A stretch of 49,728 nucleotides of DNA from Desulfuromonadales bacterium (GTDB taxonomy: Bacteria > Desulfobacterota > Desulfuromonadia > Desulfuromonadales > Syntrophotaleaceae), in contig JAUWLU010000002.1 of the NCBI GenBank assembly GCA_030613545.1, positions 1-49,728 on the forward strand. Reading direction: 5' to 3'. The notes under the pieces are model-generated. The model had not been told where the DNA came from. It saw only the letters and a list, made by a program, of their open reading frames with translations, and made no database searches. Shown piece by piece: positions 8,711-17,148 of the stretch (position 1 is the first letter of the stretch; each line of letters begins with the position of its first letter). A program made the position numbers and the translations under genes.

Positions 8711-9649
8711 CTAAACAAAGAGCGAACTGACCGATTCGTCGCCATGTATGCGGCGAATGGCTTCGGCCAGCAATTCGGCGACCGACAGCTGCCGCAACCG
8801 CTCACATCTGTCGAGCTTATCTTCCACCGGAATGGTGTTGGTGACCAGCACCTCCTGCAGAGAGCTGTTGTCGATCCGCTCCAGGGCCGGCCCGGACAGC
8901 ACGGCATGGGTTGCGCAGGCGTACACCTCGGCGGCCCCTTCGTCCTTCAGTGCCTGAGCGGCCTGACAGAGGGTGCCGGCGGTGTCGATCATATCGTCGA
9001 CAATAATACAAACCTGACCTTCAACCTCGCCGATGATATTCATCACTTGCGAGACGTTGGGACCGCTGCGACGCTTGTCGATGATCGCCAGCCCGGCGTC
9101 GAGCCGCTTGGCAAAAGCGCGAGCCCGCTCGGTACCGCCGGCGTCGGGCGAAACAACTACCACGGGCTGATCGAAGCGCTCGGCGATATCGCGCAGAATA
9201 ACCGGGGCAGCATAGAGATGATCGACCGGAATATTGAAAAACCCCTGAATCTGGCCGGCATGAAGATCCATGGTCAGCACCCGATCGACACCGGCGGTGG
9301 ATACCAGGTCGGCGACCAGCTTGCTGGTGATGGGGGTACGGGGAGCTACCTTACGATCCTGACGGGCGTAGCCAAAATAGGGAATCACTGCGGTGATCCG
9401 GGCCGCCGATGCGCGCTTGAGGGCATCGGTCATGATCAGCAACTCCATCAGATTGTCGTTGGCCGGAGCGCAGGTGGACTGGATGACATAAACATCCCGA
9501 CCACGGACATTTTCGCCGATCTCGACCATTATCTCACCGTCGGAGAAGGCGCGGACCTTGGCAACCCCCAGAGGCACAGCCAGATGACCGCAAATCTCAC
9601 GGGCCAGAGGGATATTCGAGTTGCCGGAGAAAATCTTCAACTTGTCCAC
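8711..9649 (-). CDS. prs: Ribose-phosphate pyrophosphokinase (PRPP synthetase)
   Basis: Makes PRPP from ribose 5-phosphate and ATP, feeding purine, pyrimidine and histidine synthesis. The 312 residues match class I enzymes. Visible motifs are [10 protein letters not shown] (91-100), [12 protein letters not shown] (127-138), VSPDAGG (166-172) and the PRPP-binding loop [12 protein letters not shown] (215-226). Translation begins at GTG 9649, with AAGGA about eight bases upstream. It lies 138 bp downstream of the tRNA-Gln gene, probably on the ispE transcript. Confidence 0.97.
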   Translation of the reverse strand: MDKLKIFSGNSNIPLAREICGHLAVPLGVAKVRAFSDGEIMVEIGENVRGRDVYVIQSTCAPANDNLMELLIMTDALKRASAARITAVIPYFGYARQDRKVAPRTPITSKLVADLVSTAGVDRVLTMDLHAGQIQGFFNIPVDHLYAAPVILRDIAERFDQPVVVVSPDAGGTERARAFAKRLDAGLAIIDKRRSGPNVSQVMNIIGEVEGQVCIIVDDMIDTAGTLCQAAQALKDEGAAEVYACATHAVLSGPALERIDNSSLQEVLVTNTIPVEDKLDRCERLRQLSVAELLAEAIRRIHGDESVSSLFV

Positions 9650-9787
9650 AACGACAGTCCTTGTTCAAGGCACGAAAAAACTGCAGGCCATGGACTCCAT
9701 GACCTGCTGACGAAAGAGCCGGCCGGCGATCCATCCGCCTTCGGCACTATATCCATCCGCAACACTCAACCCTGCGGAATCTTTAAA

Positions 9788-9862
9788 TGGCTGGGGCGCC
9801 AGGGTTCGAACCTGGGAATGCCGGAATCAAAATCCGGTGCCTTACCGCTTGGCGACGCCCCA
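9788..9862 (-). tRNA. tRNA-Gln, anticodon TTG
   Basis: Read on the minus strand this is a 75-base cloverleaf: acceptor TGGGGCG/CGCCCCA, anticodon stem CCGGA/TCCGG around loop TTTTGAT (anticodon TTG), T-arm with GGTTCGAACC, discriminator G and encoded CCA. It lies 27 bp after ispE and before prs, so it may be cut from their common transcript. Confidence 0.97.
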
Positions 9863-9889
9863 ATAACTTTACAAAGCAATCAAATAGAC

Positions 9890-10753
9890 TCAGCCGTTTA
9901 TCGGCCCTTTCCCATCCACTGGACGGACAACGAAGACCCGCCAACCTGATTCCTGCTGCAACCGCTCGGCGGCCGCGCCCGCCTCAACTTCCCCGGCAAA
10001 GACACCAAAAACGGTCGAACCGCTGCCGGACATAAGCGCCCCTGCGGCACCTAAAACCGTCAAGCGCCTCTTGACCTCGTCTATCTGCGGATGCTGATCA
10101 ACGGTGACCTCTTCAAGGTCATTGTGCAGCACCGCTGTCACGCTATCTACCACCCTGGAAAATCGCGGTATTTTAAGATCATCCCGACGGGATGTCAACC
10201 TTAAATTTCCGTAGGCCCAAGCCGTAGAAACGGCGATTCCAGGATTAACCAGAACATACCAGACCGGCGGCAGGTCCTCGACTTTCTGCAATACATCACC
10301 GATCCCCGTAGCCCAGGCGGCATGGCCAAAAATGAAGAAGGGCACATCGGCTCCCAGCTTGACTCCCTGCTCCCGCAACGCCTGCGAAGAGAGCTTCAGA
10401 TCGAGCATCTCGTTCAAGCCCATCAGCACCGTCGCCGCATCGGAAGAGCCGCCACCGAGCCCGGCGGCCACCGGAATCTGCTTGTCGATTTCGATATCGA
10501 CACCGGTATGAAGATCCGCTGAATCGAGCAGTCCTCGTGCAGCCCGGGCAGCGATATTTTCCTGATCAGGCTTCAGGCTCACCCCGGCACAACGGACCCT
10601 CACACCAGGCTCAGCCGAGAGGCGCAAGGTGATGCGATCATACAGGGAGATACGCTGCATCAGCATCGTCAGGTCATGATAGCCATCTGGGCGCTTGCCA
10701 AGCACATGCAGGCAGAGGTTAATCTTGGCCGGGGCCAGATAGGTTTTAACCAT
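9890..10753 (-). CDS. ispE: 4-diphosphocytidyl-2-C-methyl-D-erythritol kinase
   Basis: GHMP kinase of the methylerythritol phosphate route to isoprenoids. The 287 residues match the family. Lys10 lies in the N-terminal APAKINLCLHV, the GHMP phosphate loop is GLGGGSSDAA (98-107), and the catalytic Asp136 is in LGADVPFF; a C-terminal GSGSTVFG is also present. The frame is open to 10807, but the ATG at 10753 starts the conserved domain directly and has GGAA upstream. It heads the ispE-tRNA-prs-rplY-pth-hppA series, with a candidate promoter just upstream. Confidence 0.96.
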   Translation of the reverse strand: MVKTYLAPAKINLCLHVLGKRPDGYHDLTMLMQRISLYDRITLRLSAEPGVRVRCAGVSLKPDQENIAARAARGLLDSADLHTGVDIEIDKQIPVAAGLGGGSSDAATVLMGLNEMLDLKLSSQALREQGVKLGADVPFFIFGHAAWATGIGDVLQKVEDLPPVWYVLVNPGIAVSTAWAYGNLRLTSRRDDLKIPRFSRVVDSVTAVLHNDLEEVTVDQHPQIDEVKRRLTVLGAAGALMSGSGSTVFGVFAGEVEAGAAAERLQQESGWRVFVVRPVDGKGPING

Positions 10754-10824
10754 GAAAGGGTTCCACTGGAAACTGAATGATGTAAAACCGGCCTGCGACC
10801 GGACCACCTGAATACGGCGCCTAT

Positions 10825-10853
10825 CTATTAATCAATCGCTTGCTGCTTGTCAA
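10825..10853 (-). promoter_or_regulatory. Candidate sigma-70 promoter of ispE
   Basis: Minus strand: a perfect -35 TTGACA (10853-10848), 17-base spacer and -10 TAATAG (10830-10825). It is the only good match in the ATPase-ispE gap. Confidence 0.55.
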
Positions 10854-10879
10854 GTATTATCACCACTCAGGGCGAGACT

Positions 10880-12298
10880 TTAGCTCCCTAGCCGGCCGTT
10901 AACGAAGTAGTTATGCCAGGCGCGATCCAGAGCCCCTTGCGACAACTCCGGCGGATGACCGTGATAGGAAGCCTCCTCGATAATATGCTCGACAAGATCC
11001 TTGGGATGGCAGGCGCTGAAACGAACCTCGAGTCGCCGATAATAGTGATCGACCAGGTGATCGAAGACAACTCTGCGATAGGACAGGCCTCTCTTCTCAC
11101 AGATCCGCTGAAAAATTTCCTCGAACTCGCCAATGGAGGGGTGGTCGATTTTGATCTTATAGCGAATTCGGCGCAAAAAGGCTTCGTCGACCAGTTGCGC
11201 CGGCTCGATGTTGGTGGAAAAGACCACCAGGGTGTCGAAGGGAATGGCGAACTTCATGCCCGTATGCAGAGTCAGAAAATCGATGCGGCGGTCGAGGGGT
11301 ACCATCCAGCGATTGAGCAACTGCTTGGGATCGATCTGCTGACGGCCGAAATCATCGATGATCAGCACGCCGTTATTGGCTTTGACCTGTAGCGGCGCCT
11401 CGTAATACTTGGTAATGGCGTTAAAATCAAGGTCCAGGGTACGCAGGGACAGCTCCCCACCGGCCATGATCACTGGGCGGCGCACCTCGGCCCAGCGCTG
11501 GTCGGGGTGCTCGCCGCCGCCCGTCGAAACGATATCGCCGTGACTGACCGGATCGTAGACATTGATAATCTCGCCCCGCACCAACAGGGCGTACGGAATG
11601 AAGACCGTACCGGGCAACAGGTTGCCGATGGCCTCGGCTATGGAGGTCTTGCCGTTGCCCGGCGGGCCATAGAGAAAGATCTCCTTGCCGGAACTCAACG
11701 CCGGGCCGAGCCGATACAGCAGATCGTCATCTACCACCAGGTGGTTAAAGGCCTGCCTGACCTGTTGATCGTCGATCAGAACGTTCCTGACTGTTTGCAG
11801 CTCGACCATATCGCGATAGGCTTCGAGGGGCACCGGTGCCGGGCCGACATAACGACACACCTCGAGCAGGACATTGGCCCGCCGAATACCCTGCTCGGTG
11901 ATGGCAAAGCGGAAGCTGTGGCGGGCATAGAGTTCTGCTCCCTTGACCTCGACAAACTGATCTCTTCGCAAATTCTCCAGGGCAGCATCGACGATGGTGG
12001 TCGGCAGCTTGATCCGCTCAATCAGTTCGTTGCGCCCGAACTCACCGAGAAACAGCACGTGCTTGAGGGCCAAGTCGGCAATAAACCCCAGCTCAAGTCC
12101 CGCTTCGGCCACAGTCTGCGGCGCCGAAGGCACCGGATGAAAGACCCGGTCCAGCTTCTCTTCCTGCAGAAAACCCATGTCGCACAGATTCTGCCCCAAA
12201 CGGCCCCCCTTGCTGCGCTGACGATCAAGGGCCTTCTGCAACTGTTTTTCTGAGATCAACCTCTTCTCAAGTAGCCGCTTGCCGAGCTGTTTAAGCAT
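10880..12298 (-). CDS. AAA+ ATPase with an N-terminal GspE-N/MshEN-like segment
   Basis: Precise function unknown. From the ATG at 12298 the protein has 472 residues. Residues about 1-50 (KRLLEKRLISEKQLQKAL, then GGRLGQNLCDMGFL) resemble the helical N-domain of type II secretion/type IV pilus ATPases, some of which bind cyclic-di-GMP. A helical or winged-helix-like middle part (about 65-150) follows. The C-terminal AAA module has Walker A GPPGNGKT (211-218), Walker B VLIIDDFG (311-318) and sensor-1 STN (361-363), closer to MoxR-like ATPases than to PilB. The ATG at 12298 has GGAGGT seven bases upstream; in-frame ATGs at 12304 and 12334 are badly spaced. No secretion or pilus gene lies nearby. 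Confidence 0.75.
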   Translation of the reverse strand: MLKQLGKRLLEKRLISEKQLQKALDRQRSKGGRLGQNLCDMGFLQEEKLDRVFHPVPSAPQTVAEAGLELGFIADLALKHVLFLGEFGRNELIERIKLPTTIVDAALENLRRDQFVEVKGAELYARHSFRFAITEQGIRRANVLLEVCRYVGPAPVPLEAYRDMVELQTVRNVLIDDQQVRQAFNHLVVDDDLLYRLGPALSSGKEIFLYGPPGNGKTSIAEAIGNLLPGTVFIPYALLVRGEIINVYDPVSHGDIVSTGGGEHPDQRWAEVRRPVIMAGGELSLRTLDLDFNAITKYYEAPLQVKANNGVLIIDDFGRQQIDPKQLLNRWMVPLDRRIDFLTLHTGMKFAIPFDTLVVFSTNIEPAQLVDEAFLRRIRYKIKIDHPSIGEFEEIFQRICEKRGLSYRRVVFDHLVDHYYRRLEVRFSACHPKDLVEHIIEEASYHGHPPELSQGALDRAWHNYFVNGRLGS

Positions 12299-12367
12299 GG
12301 GCATTACCTCCACATCAAACGACCGAAAACCCAAAATTGACGAAGGCCAGTAAATTAGTTCGACCTA

Positions 12368-12531
12368 GGAGGCTGTCGGACTTACCAAAGAACCGACTGT
12401 AAAATCGTCTGATCGGTCCAGGTTTCCGACAATTTTCGACAAATAGCTCTGCTATTCGCTCTCAAATTCTCGAAAAGCTGGCCTCGAACAGCCAAATTTT
12501 CGTTTCGGCCCGTTAAGTCCGACAGCCTCCG
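12368..12531. repeat. 164-bp element with perfect 17-bp terminal inverted repeats
   Basis: GGAGGCTGTCGGACTTA at 12368-12384 is repeated exactly in inverted orientation at 12515-12531. The interior is non-coding and AT-richer than its surroundings. It lies in the 350-bp gap between the AAA ATPase and fetB. No second copy occurs in this window. The shape is that of a MITE or other dispersed intergenic repeat. Confidence 0.75.
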
Positions 12532-12593
12532 AGCAGGCTGCTGTGAAATCCCCTCCATGAGCTGTGCAGGCGGTATTTCAACAACCTGCCAGT
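12532..12593. repeat. Imperfect inverted repeat next to the 164-bp element
   Basis: GAGCAGGCTGCTGTGAAAT (12532-12550) faces ATTTCAACAACCTGC (12576-12590) as an imperfect palindrome. It could be a remnant of a second dispersed repeat or a transcript-end hairpin for fetB. No U tract is evident. Confidence 0.5.
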
Positions 12594-12648
12594 TAAAGCA
12601 TACCCGCTGAGAACAATTTATCATTCCCCCTGGCAATAATTGCTCGAC

Positions 12649-13431
12649 TCAGTAACGCAACTGGTGGGCGTCGGTGAAATAGGCTCGATAGCCCTGCAAC
12701 AACAGCAGGGCGCTGGTCAGGGCAACGGAACCGACGATGGCGCACATAATGGCGATCTGGTACTTGACGGCGATCAAAGGATCGGTACCAGAGAGGATCT
12801 GCCCGGTCATCATACCCGGCAGAGACACGACACCCATCGCCGCCATGGTATTGACCGTTGGCAGCAGAGCCGCGCGAAAGGCGTTGAGCAGCGGTTCCTG
12901 GCAAGCCATACGCGAGCTGGCGCCTAGACACAAAGCCGCCTCAATCTCTGCCTGACGCTCGGTCATTTCAGAAGCCAGACGCTCTACGGCCAGGCAGGCG
13001 CCATTGATGGAATTGCCGATGATCATGCCGGCCAGGGGAATCAGATAGCGGGGCTCGTACCAGGGCGATGGCGCAACCACCAGCAGGCAGAAATAGAGGG
13101 TGATGCCGCCGCAGCCTGCAAACAGCGAAAGACTGACGATGCGGTAGAAGCCCGGCAGTTTGTGTCGAAGGCGGCCGGCCATGATCTGCAGAGCAAAACC
13201 GCCCATGACCAACAGCATGAGCAGGGTGGGCAGCGGATGGCGGGCGGCAAAGATCCAGCGCAGGGCATAACCGACGGCCAGCAATTGCAACACCATACGT
13301 AGCGACCCCCACAGCAGATCGCGAGCCTGCCCGATACGGCGCTGCCAGGCCAGACCAGCGGCCAGCAGCAAGGCGCCGTATGCCCACAGCAGATTGTGCG
13401 GTGCCAGCTCGATGATCTCTTTGGCCGCCAT
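12649..13431 (-). CDS. fetB: FetB-type ABC transporter permease (UPF0014/YbbM)
   Basis: Inner-membrane permease of the FetAB exporter; E. coli FetAB lowers cellular iron and protects against oxidative stress. The 260 residues contain about seven hydrophobic segments. The family-typical stretches NSINGACLAVERLASEM, with SLPGMMTGQILSGTDP further on, are recognisable. It starts 3 bp after the fetA stop, so the two are translationally coupled. Iron as substrate is inferred from the family. Confidence 0.9.
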   Translation of the reverse strand: MAAKEIIELAPHNLLWAYGALLLAAGLAWQRRIGQARDLLWGSLRMVLQLLAVGYALRWIFAARHPLPTLLMLLVMGGFALQIMAGRLRHKLPGFYRIVSLSLFAGCGGITLYFCLLVVAPSPWYEPRYLIPLAGMIIGNSINGACLAVERLASEMTERQAEIEAALCLGASSRMACQEPLLNAFRAALLPTVNTMAAMGVVSLPGMMTGQILSGTDPLIAVKYQIAIMCAIVGSVALTSALLLLQGYRAYFTDAHQLRY

Positions 13432-13434
13432 GGT

Positions 13435-14202
13435 TCAGTCCTGCCTTTTGGATGGTGGCGCAAGAAAACCTTGCAGAGCTTCGCTGCGCGGCCGGGCGAA
13501 CAATTCGGCAGGCAGCCCCTGTTCAAGAATACGCCCGTCTTCGAGGTACGCCAACTGGTCGGCGATGATTTTCGCCAGATGCAGATCGTGGGTCGCCAGC
13601 AGCACCGCCAGCCGCCACTTGTGGCAGGCCGCGCGCAGGCTGCCGGCCAGGCTATCGACCGTAGGGCGGTCCAGAGCGCTGGTCGGCTCGTCGAGAAGCA
13701 GCACTTCAGGGCCCGTCGCCAGACTGCGGGCCAGACAGAGGCGTTGCTGCTGCCCCACGGACAGAGAGCGGGCGTCGCGCTGCAACCAATCAGCCGAGAG
13801 TTGGCACAGGGCCAGCAGTTCCAGCAGTTGCGGATCGTCGTCCGCTGGCGGCGTGCGCCCCTGAAAACAAAACGGGCGCTGCAGGTTGTCGAGCACCGTA
13901 CCGCTAAAAACGAAGGGCTTTTGCGCAACCAGCGCCACCTTCCGGCGCAACTGGAGTGGATCGTAGTGGCGAACATCCCGCCCGTTAAGCAGCACCTGGC
14001 CGCTGCTCGGCTCTTCCAGACGATTGAGCAGACGCAGCAGGGTGCTCTTGCCTCCGCCTGAGGGACCGATGACCACCGTAATGCGGCCAGCCGCCAGGGC
14101 CAGGTCAACATCCCGCAATACGGCCACCTCTTTACCCTGTTCATTCACTCGGGTTTTGCCAAGCCCGTCGAGCCGCAGCACCAGTTCGCCCGCAACGGAC
14201 AT
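13435..14202 (-). CDS. fetA: FetA-type ABC transporter ATP-binding protein (YbbL)
   Basis: ATPase partner of FetB. The 255 residues include Walker A GPSGGGKST (46-54), a Q-loop at VAQKPFVFSG, the signature SLSVGQQQR (146-154, with Val replacing the usual Gly) and Walker B LLLDEPTSALD (168-178), then the H-loop ATHDLHLAK. AAGGAG precedes the ATG. The gene begins 1 bp after the upstream uracil-DNA glycosylase stop, so the three genes form one tight operon. Confidence 0.9.
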   Translation of the reverse strand: MSVAGELVLRLDGLGKTRVNEQGKEVAVLRDVDLALAAGRITVVIGPSGGGKSTLLRLLNRLEEPSSGQVLLNGRDVRHYDPLQLRRKVALVAQKPFVFSGTVLDNLQRPFCFQGRTPPADDDPQLLELLALCQLSADWLQRDARSLSVGQQQRLCLARSLATGPEVLLLDEPTSALDRPTVDSLAGSLRAACHKWRLAVLLATHDLHLAKIIADQLAYLEDGRILEQGLPAELFARPRSEALQGFLAPPSKRQD

Positions 14203-14203
14203 G

Positions 14204-14926
14204 CTAGCTATCTCCTTGACGCAAACGGGTCATGACCTGTTTCACATCCTCCCAGACCTCGCGTTTGGCGGCGGGATTGCGTAGCAAAAAGGCGGGATGA
14301 TAGGTGGGCATGACGGCAATCCCTGCGTAGCTCTGCCAATGACCACGGAGACCACTGATAGGCTGCGGAGTGTCGAGCAGGGTCTGGGCAGCGAAGGAGC
14401 CGAGAGTCACTATCACCTGAGGCTGCAGGGCGGCCAGCTGCCGTTTGAGAAACGGCACGCAGGCGGCGATCTCCTCCGCCAGGGGGTCGCGATTTTTCGG
14501 CGGGCGGCATTTCTGCACATTGCAGATATAGACGTCCTCGCGATTGAAGCCCATGACAAACAGAATGCGCTCCAGCAGCCGTCCTGCCTCACCAACAAAA
14601 GGAAGCCCCTGCTGGTCCTCATCGCGGCCGGGGGCTTCGCCCACCAGCACCAGCCGGGCCGAGGCGTTGCCCGTGCCAAACACGATATGGTTGCGCCGTT
14701 TGCTCAGCGCACAGCGCTGACAGTTCCCCAGGTCGGCACGAATTTCCTCCAGGGTTTCGGCGCGGCAGTTGGTGGAAGAATCCCGCTCATCGAGGCGGCA
14801 AGGGGGCCGAGCGGCGGGATCGGGTCCCATAGGCACTTCGACCACGCCCAATTGCAGCAGATCCTCAAGCAGGCCTCGCACCTGAGCAACGGTTTCCTGC
14901 AGTTCCTTATGATATTTATCGGGCAT
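14204..14926 (-). CDS. Family-4 (Fe-S) uracil-DNA glycosylase
   Basis: Removes uracil from DNA to start base-excision repair. The 240 residues include an N-terminal extension of about 60 residues before the glycosylase fold. Motif 1 is GEAPGRDEDQQGLPFVG (97-113); motif 2 contains PTYHPAFLLR (208-216). Cys69, Cys72, Cys140 (NVQKCRPP) and Cys156 match the four ligands of the [4Fe-4S] cluster of family-4 enzymes. It is the first gene of an operon with fetAB and diverges from the phospholipase-like gene 62 bp away. Confidence 0.92.
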   Translation of the reverse strand: MPDKYHKELQETVAQVRGLLEDLLQLGVVEVPMGPDPAARPPCRLDERDSSTNCRAETLEEIRADLGNCQRCALSKRRNHIVFGTGNASARLVLVGEAPGRDEDQQGLPFVGEAGRLLERILFVMGFNREDVYICNVQKCRPPKNRDPLAEEIAACVPFLKRQLAALQPQVIVTLGSFAAQTLLDTPQPISGLRGHWQSYAGIAVMPTYHPAFLLRNPAAKREVWEDVKQVMTRLRQGDS

Positions 14927-14988
14927 AGGTTCTTTACTTCCCGGACGGAGACGATTATCCTGTAGTTCAACCCAACGGCGCGACGGCC

Positions 14989-15897
14989 ATGGCTCTAACC
15001 TTACTCTTCATGATCATTCTGCTGCTCTTGCCCGGCGAGGCCCTGGCCTGGGGCATCGGCGTCCATCTGCAACTCGGCTCCCCGCCCCTCGAAGCCCTCA
15101 GCCGGCTGCCGAATCTGCTGCAGCCCCTTCTCAGCAGCTACCCTTACGACTTTCTCTATGGATTCATCAGTGCCGACATCACCCTGGGGAAAAAATACAC
15201 CCACTATCTGAAGCACTGTCACTCCTGGCGCATCGGCCAACAGATCCTCGCTGCGGCCAAAACCGACCCCCAGCGAGCCTGCGCCTACGGCTACCTCGGT
15301 CATCTGGCAGCCGACACCGTGGCCCATTCCTACATGGTGCCGTACAAGATGATCCGCACCTTCAACACCGCCATGCTCAAACATCTCTATTGGGAGATGC
15401 GCTTTGAATCCCGAGTCGCTCCCGCCATCTGGCAGCTGGCCCGCACTATCGCCCGCAAAGATTTTCAGGCCAACGATGCCATGATGAGCAGTGTGCTGTC
15501 CCGCACCATCTTCTCATTTTCCACCAACAAGCGGGTCTTCAATTCCATTCTGATGCTCAGTCGATTACAGCGCTGGCAGAAGATGTTGCAATCCATCGGT
15601 GAACAATCGAGATGGACTCTGGAAGAGGAACATCAGGAGGAATACCTCGTTCTGGCCCAGCAGGCCACCGAGAGCATCCTGACGGATATGGAGCAAAGCC
15701 CCTACTGGAAAGCCGATCCGGCCGGCGAACGAGCCCTCTATACAGCAGACATCATCCGCAAAAATCTCAATCTGCTGTGGCTGGACGGCAAACTGCCGGA
15801 AGCCGAGACGCAGAAACTATTAGCCCAGCTGAAAATGCGTTTCCGTCAGGGCATCACCAACCCCGAAGCCCTGCTCGATCTGCTGGCCGGCTACTGA
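14989..15897 (+). CDS. Exported zinc-dependent phospholipase C-like protein
   Basis: Probably a secreted or periplasmic zinc hydrolase of the phospholipase C/P1-nuclease fold (302 residues). A signal peptide (1-20) ends ALA, so cleavage would leave Trp21 as the mature N-terminus, which is exactly the residue used as a zinc ligand in Bacillus phospholipase C. Further likely ligands follow in order: His26, Asp63, His76/78, His105-x3-Asp109, His113 and His132-x3-Glu136. The spacing of the HLAAD and HLYWE motifs matches the family. The substrate is unknown. The 3' end overlaps coaBC, tail to tail, by 7 bp. An alternative ATG at 15010 would shorten the signal peptide. Confidence 0.8.
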   Translation: MALTLLFMIILLLLPGEALAWGIGVHLQLGSPPLEALSRLPNLLQPLLSSYPYDFLYGFISADITLGKKYTHYLKHCHSWRIGQQILAAAKTDPQRACAYGYLGHLAADTVAHSYMVPYKMIRTFNTAMLKHLYWEMRFESRVAPAIWQLARTIARKDFQANDAMMSSVLSRTIFSFSTNKRVFNSILMLSRLQRWQKMLQSIGEQSRWTLEEEHQEEYLVLAQQATESILTDMEQSPYWKADPAGERALYTADIIRKNLNLLWLDGKLPEAETQKLLAQLKMRFRQGITNPEALLDLLAGY

Positions 15898-17108
15898 GAA
15901 CCGGCCGCCCCCTTGTCGCCAAGCTGCCGCCGAATGCGGTCGAGCAGACGGTGGGCCAGCAGCTCCTTGCTCATCTGCGGCAAATCCTCCACCCTGCCAT
16001 TCCGATAGATCAGCCGAACCACATTGGTATCACCGGCAAAACCGGCGCCATCCGCGGTCAAGTCGTTGGCCACAATCAGATCGAGATTCTTGTCCTGCAA
16101 CTTGCGCTGCGCATTTTCCAGCAGCTGCTCGGTTTCGGCGGCGAAGCCGACCAACAGCCGCTCCCCCGGCAACCGGCCGAGCTCCGCCAGAATATCGGGG
16201 TTGCGCTGCAATTCCAGGGTCAGGGTCGACTCGCTGCCCTTCTTGATTTTTTGCGGCTGCCGACAGGAGGGACGGTAATCGGCCACGGCCGCCGCCTTGA
16301 CGATAATAGAGCAATCGGCCGCCAGGGCCATGACCGCGGCGTGCATGTCCCGAGCGCTGACCACCGGCCGCAGCTCAACGCCGAGCGGTGTGGACAAAGC
16401 GGGGGGCCCGGCCACCAGATGGACTCGAGCGCCCCGTTCAGCAGCGGCCCGGGCGATGGCGTAGCCCATCTTACCCGAGGAATGGTTGCTTAGAAAACGC
16501 ATCGGATCGAGTTCTTCCCGGGTCGGCCCGGCCGTCACCAGCACCGTCTCGCCGGCCAGGTCCTGGGGCGCAAGCAGGGCTTGCGTCTGGTCCCGAATCG
16601 CTTGCGGTTCCGGCATCTTGCCCTGACCTTCCCAACCGCAGGCCAGCATGCCGGTGGCCGGCTCCATGACCTGATAACCGCATTGCTGCAACTGCGCCAC
16701 GTTGCGGCGGCAGATGGGGTTCTCCCACATATTGCTGTTCATGGCCGGCACCAGCAACACCGGCGCCTTGCAGGCCATCACCGTGGTGGTCAACAGATCG
16801 TCGGCGATGCCGGCGGCCAGCTTGCCGATCAGATTGGCGGTGGCCGGCGCGATCACCAGCAAATCGGCGCGATCGGCCAGCGAGATGTGACCGATATCCT
16901 GCTCCTGCAGCAGACTGAACAGCTCGCTGTGCACCGGCCGGCCGGAGAGGGTTTGAAAGGTCAGTGGCGTGATGAACTGCTGCGCCGCCGCGGTCATGAC
17001 CACCGAGACATTGGCACCGGCCTTGACATAGAGTCGCACCAGTTCAGCCGCCTTGTAGGCGGCAATGCCGCCGCACACGCCCAACACTATCTCTTTGCCT
17101 TGCAGCAT
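15891..17108 (-). CDS. coaBC: Bifunctional phosphopantothenoylcysteine decarboxylase/phosphopantothenate-cysteine ligase
   Basis: Carries out two consecutive steps of coenzyme A synthesis. The 405 residues comprise an N-terminal FMN-dependent CoaC domain (about 1-185) with GGIAAYKA, His74, PAMNSNMW and the active-site Cys157 in MLACGWEGQGKMPEP. The CoaB domain (about 187-400) has VLVTAGPTREELDPMRFLSN, SSGKMG and AVADYRP followed by KIKK, holding the catalytic lysine. GAGGGAG precedes the ATG. It ends an apparent operon after the MBL hydrolase gene (40-bp gap). Confidence 0.96.
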   Translation of the reverse strand: MLQGKEIVLGVCGGIAAYKAAELVRLYVKAGANVSVVMTAAAQQFITPLTFQTLSGRPVHSELFSLLQEQDIGHISLADRADLLVIAPATANLIGKLAAGIADDLLTTTVMACKAPVLLVPAMNSNMWENPICRRNVAQLQQCGYQVMEPATGMLACGWEGQGKMPEPQAIRDQTQALLAPQDLAGETVLVTAGPTREELDPMRFLSNHSSGKMGYAIARAAAERGARVHLVAGPPALSTPLGVELRPVVSARDMHAAVMALAADCSIIVKAAAVADYRPSCRQPQKIKKGSESTLTLELQRNPDILAELGRLPGERLLVGFAAETEQLLENAQRKLQDKNLDLIVANDLTADGAGFAGDTNVVRLIYRNGRVEDLPQMSKELLAHRLLDRIRRQLGDKGAAGSQ

Positions 17109-17148
17109 AGCTCCCTCGGTTTGCAGTGGACCATAGTCCGCCAGGCCC

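Noticed and set aside
8708-9949. 413-codon plus-strand frame
   Set aside because: It covers prs and the tRNA-Gln gene in antisense, so it cannot be a real gene.
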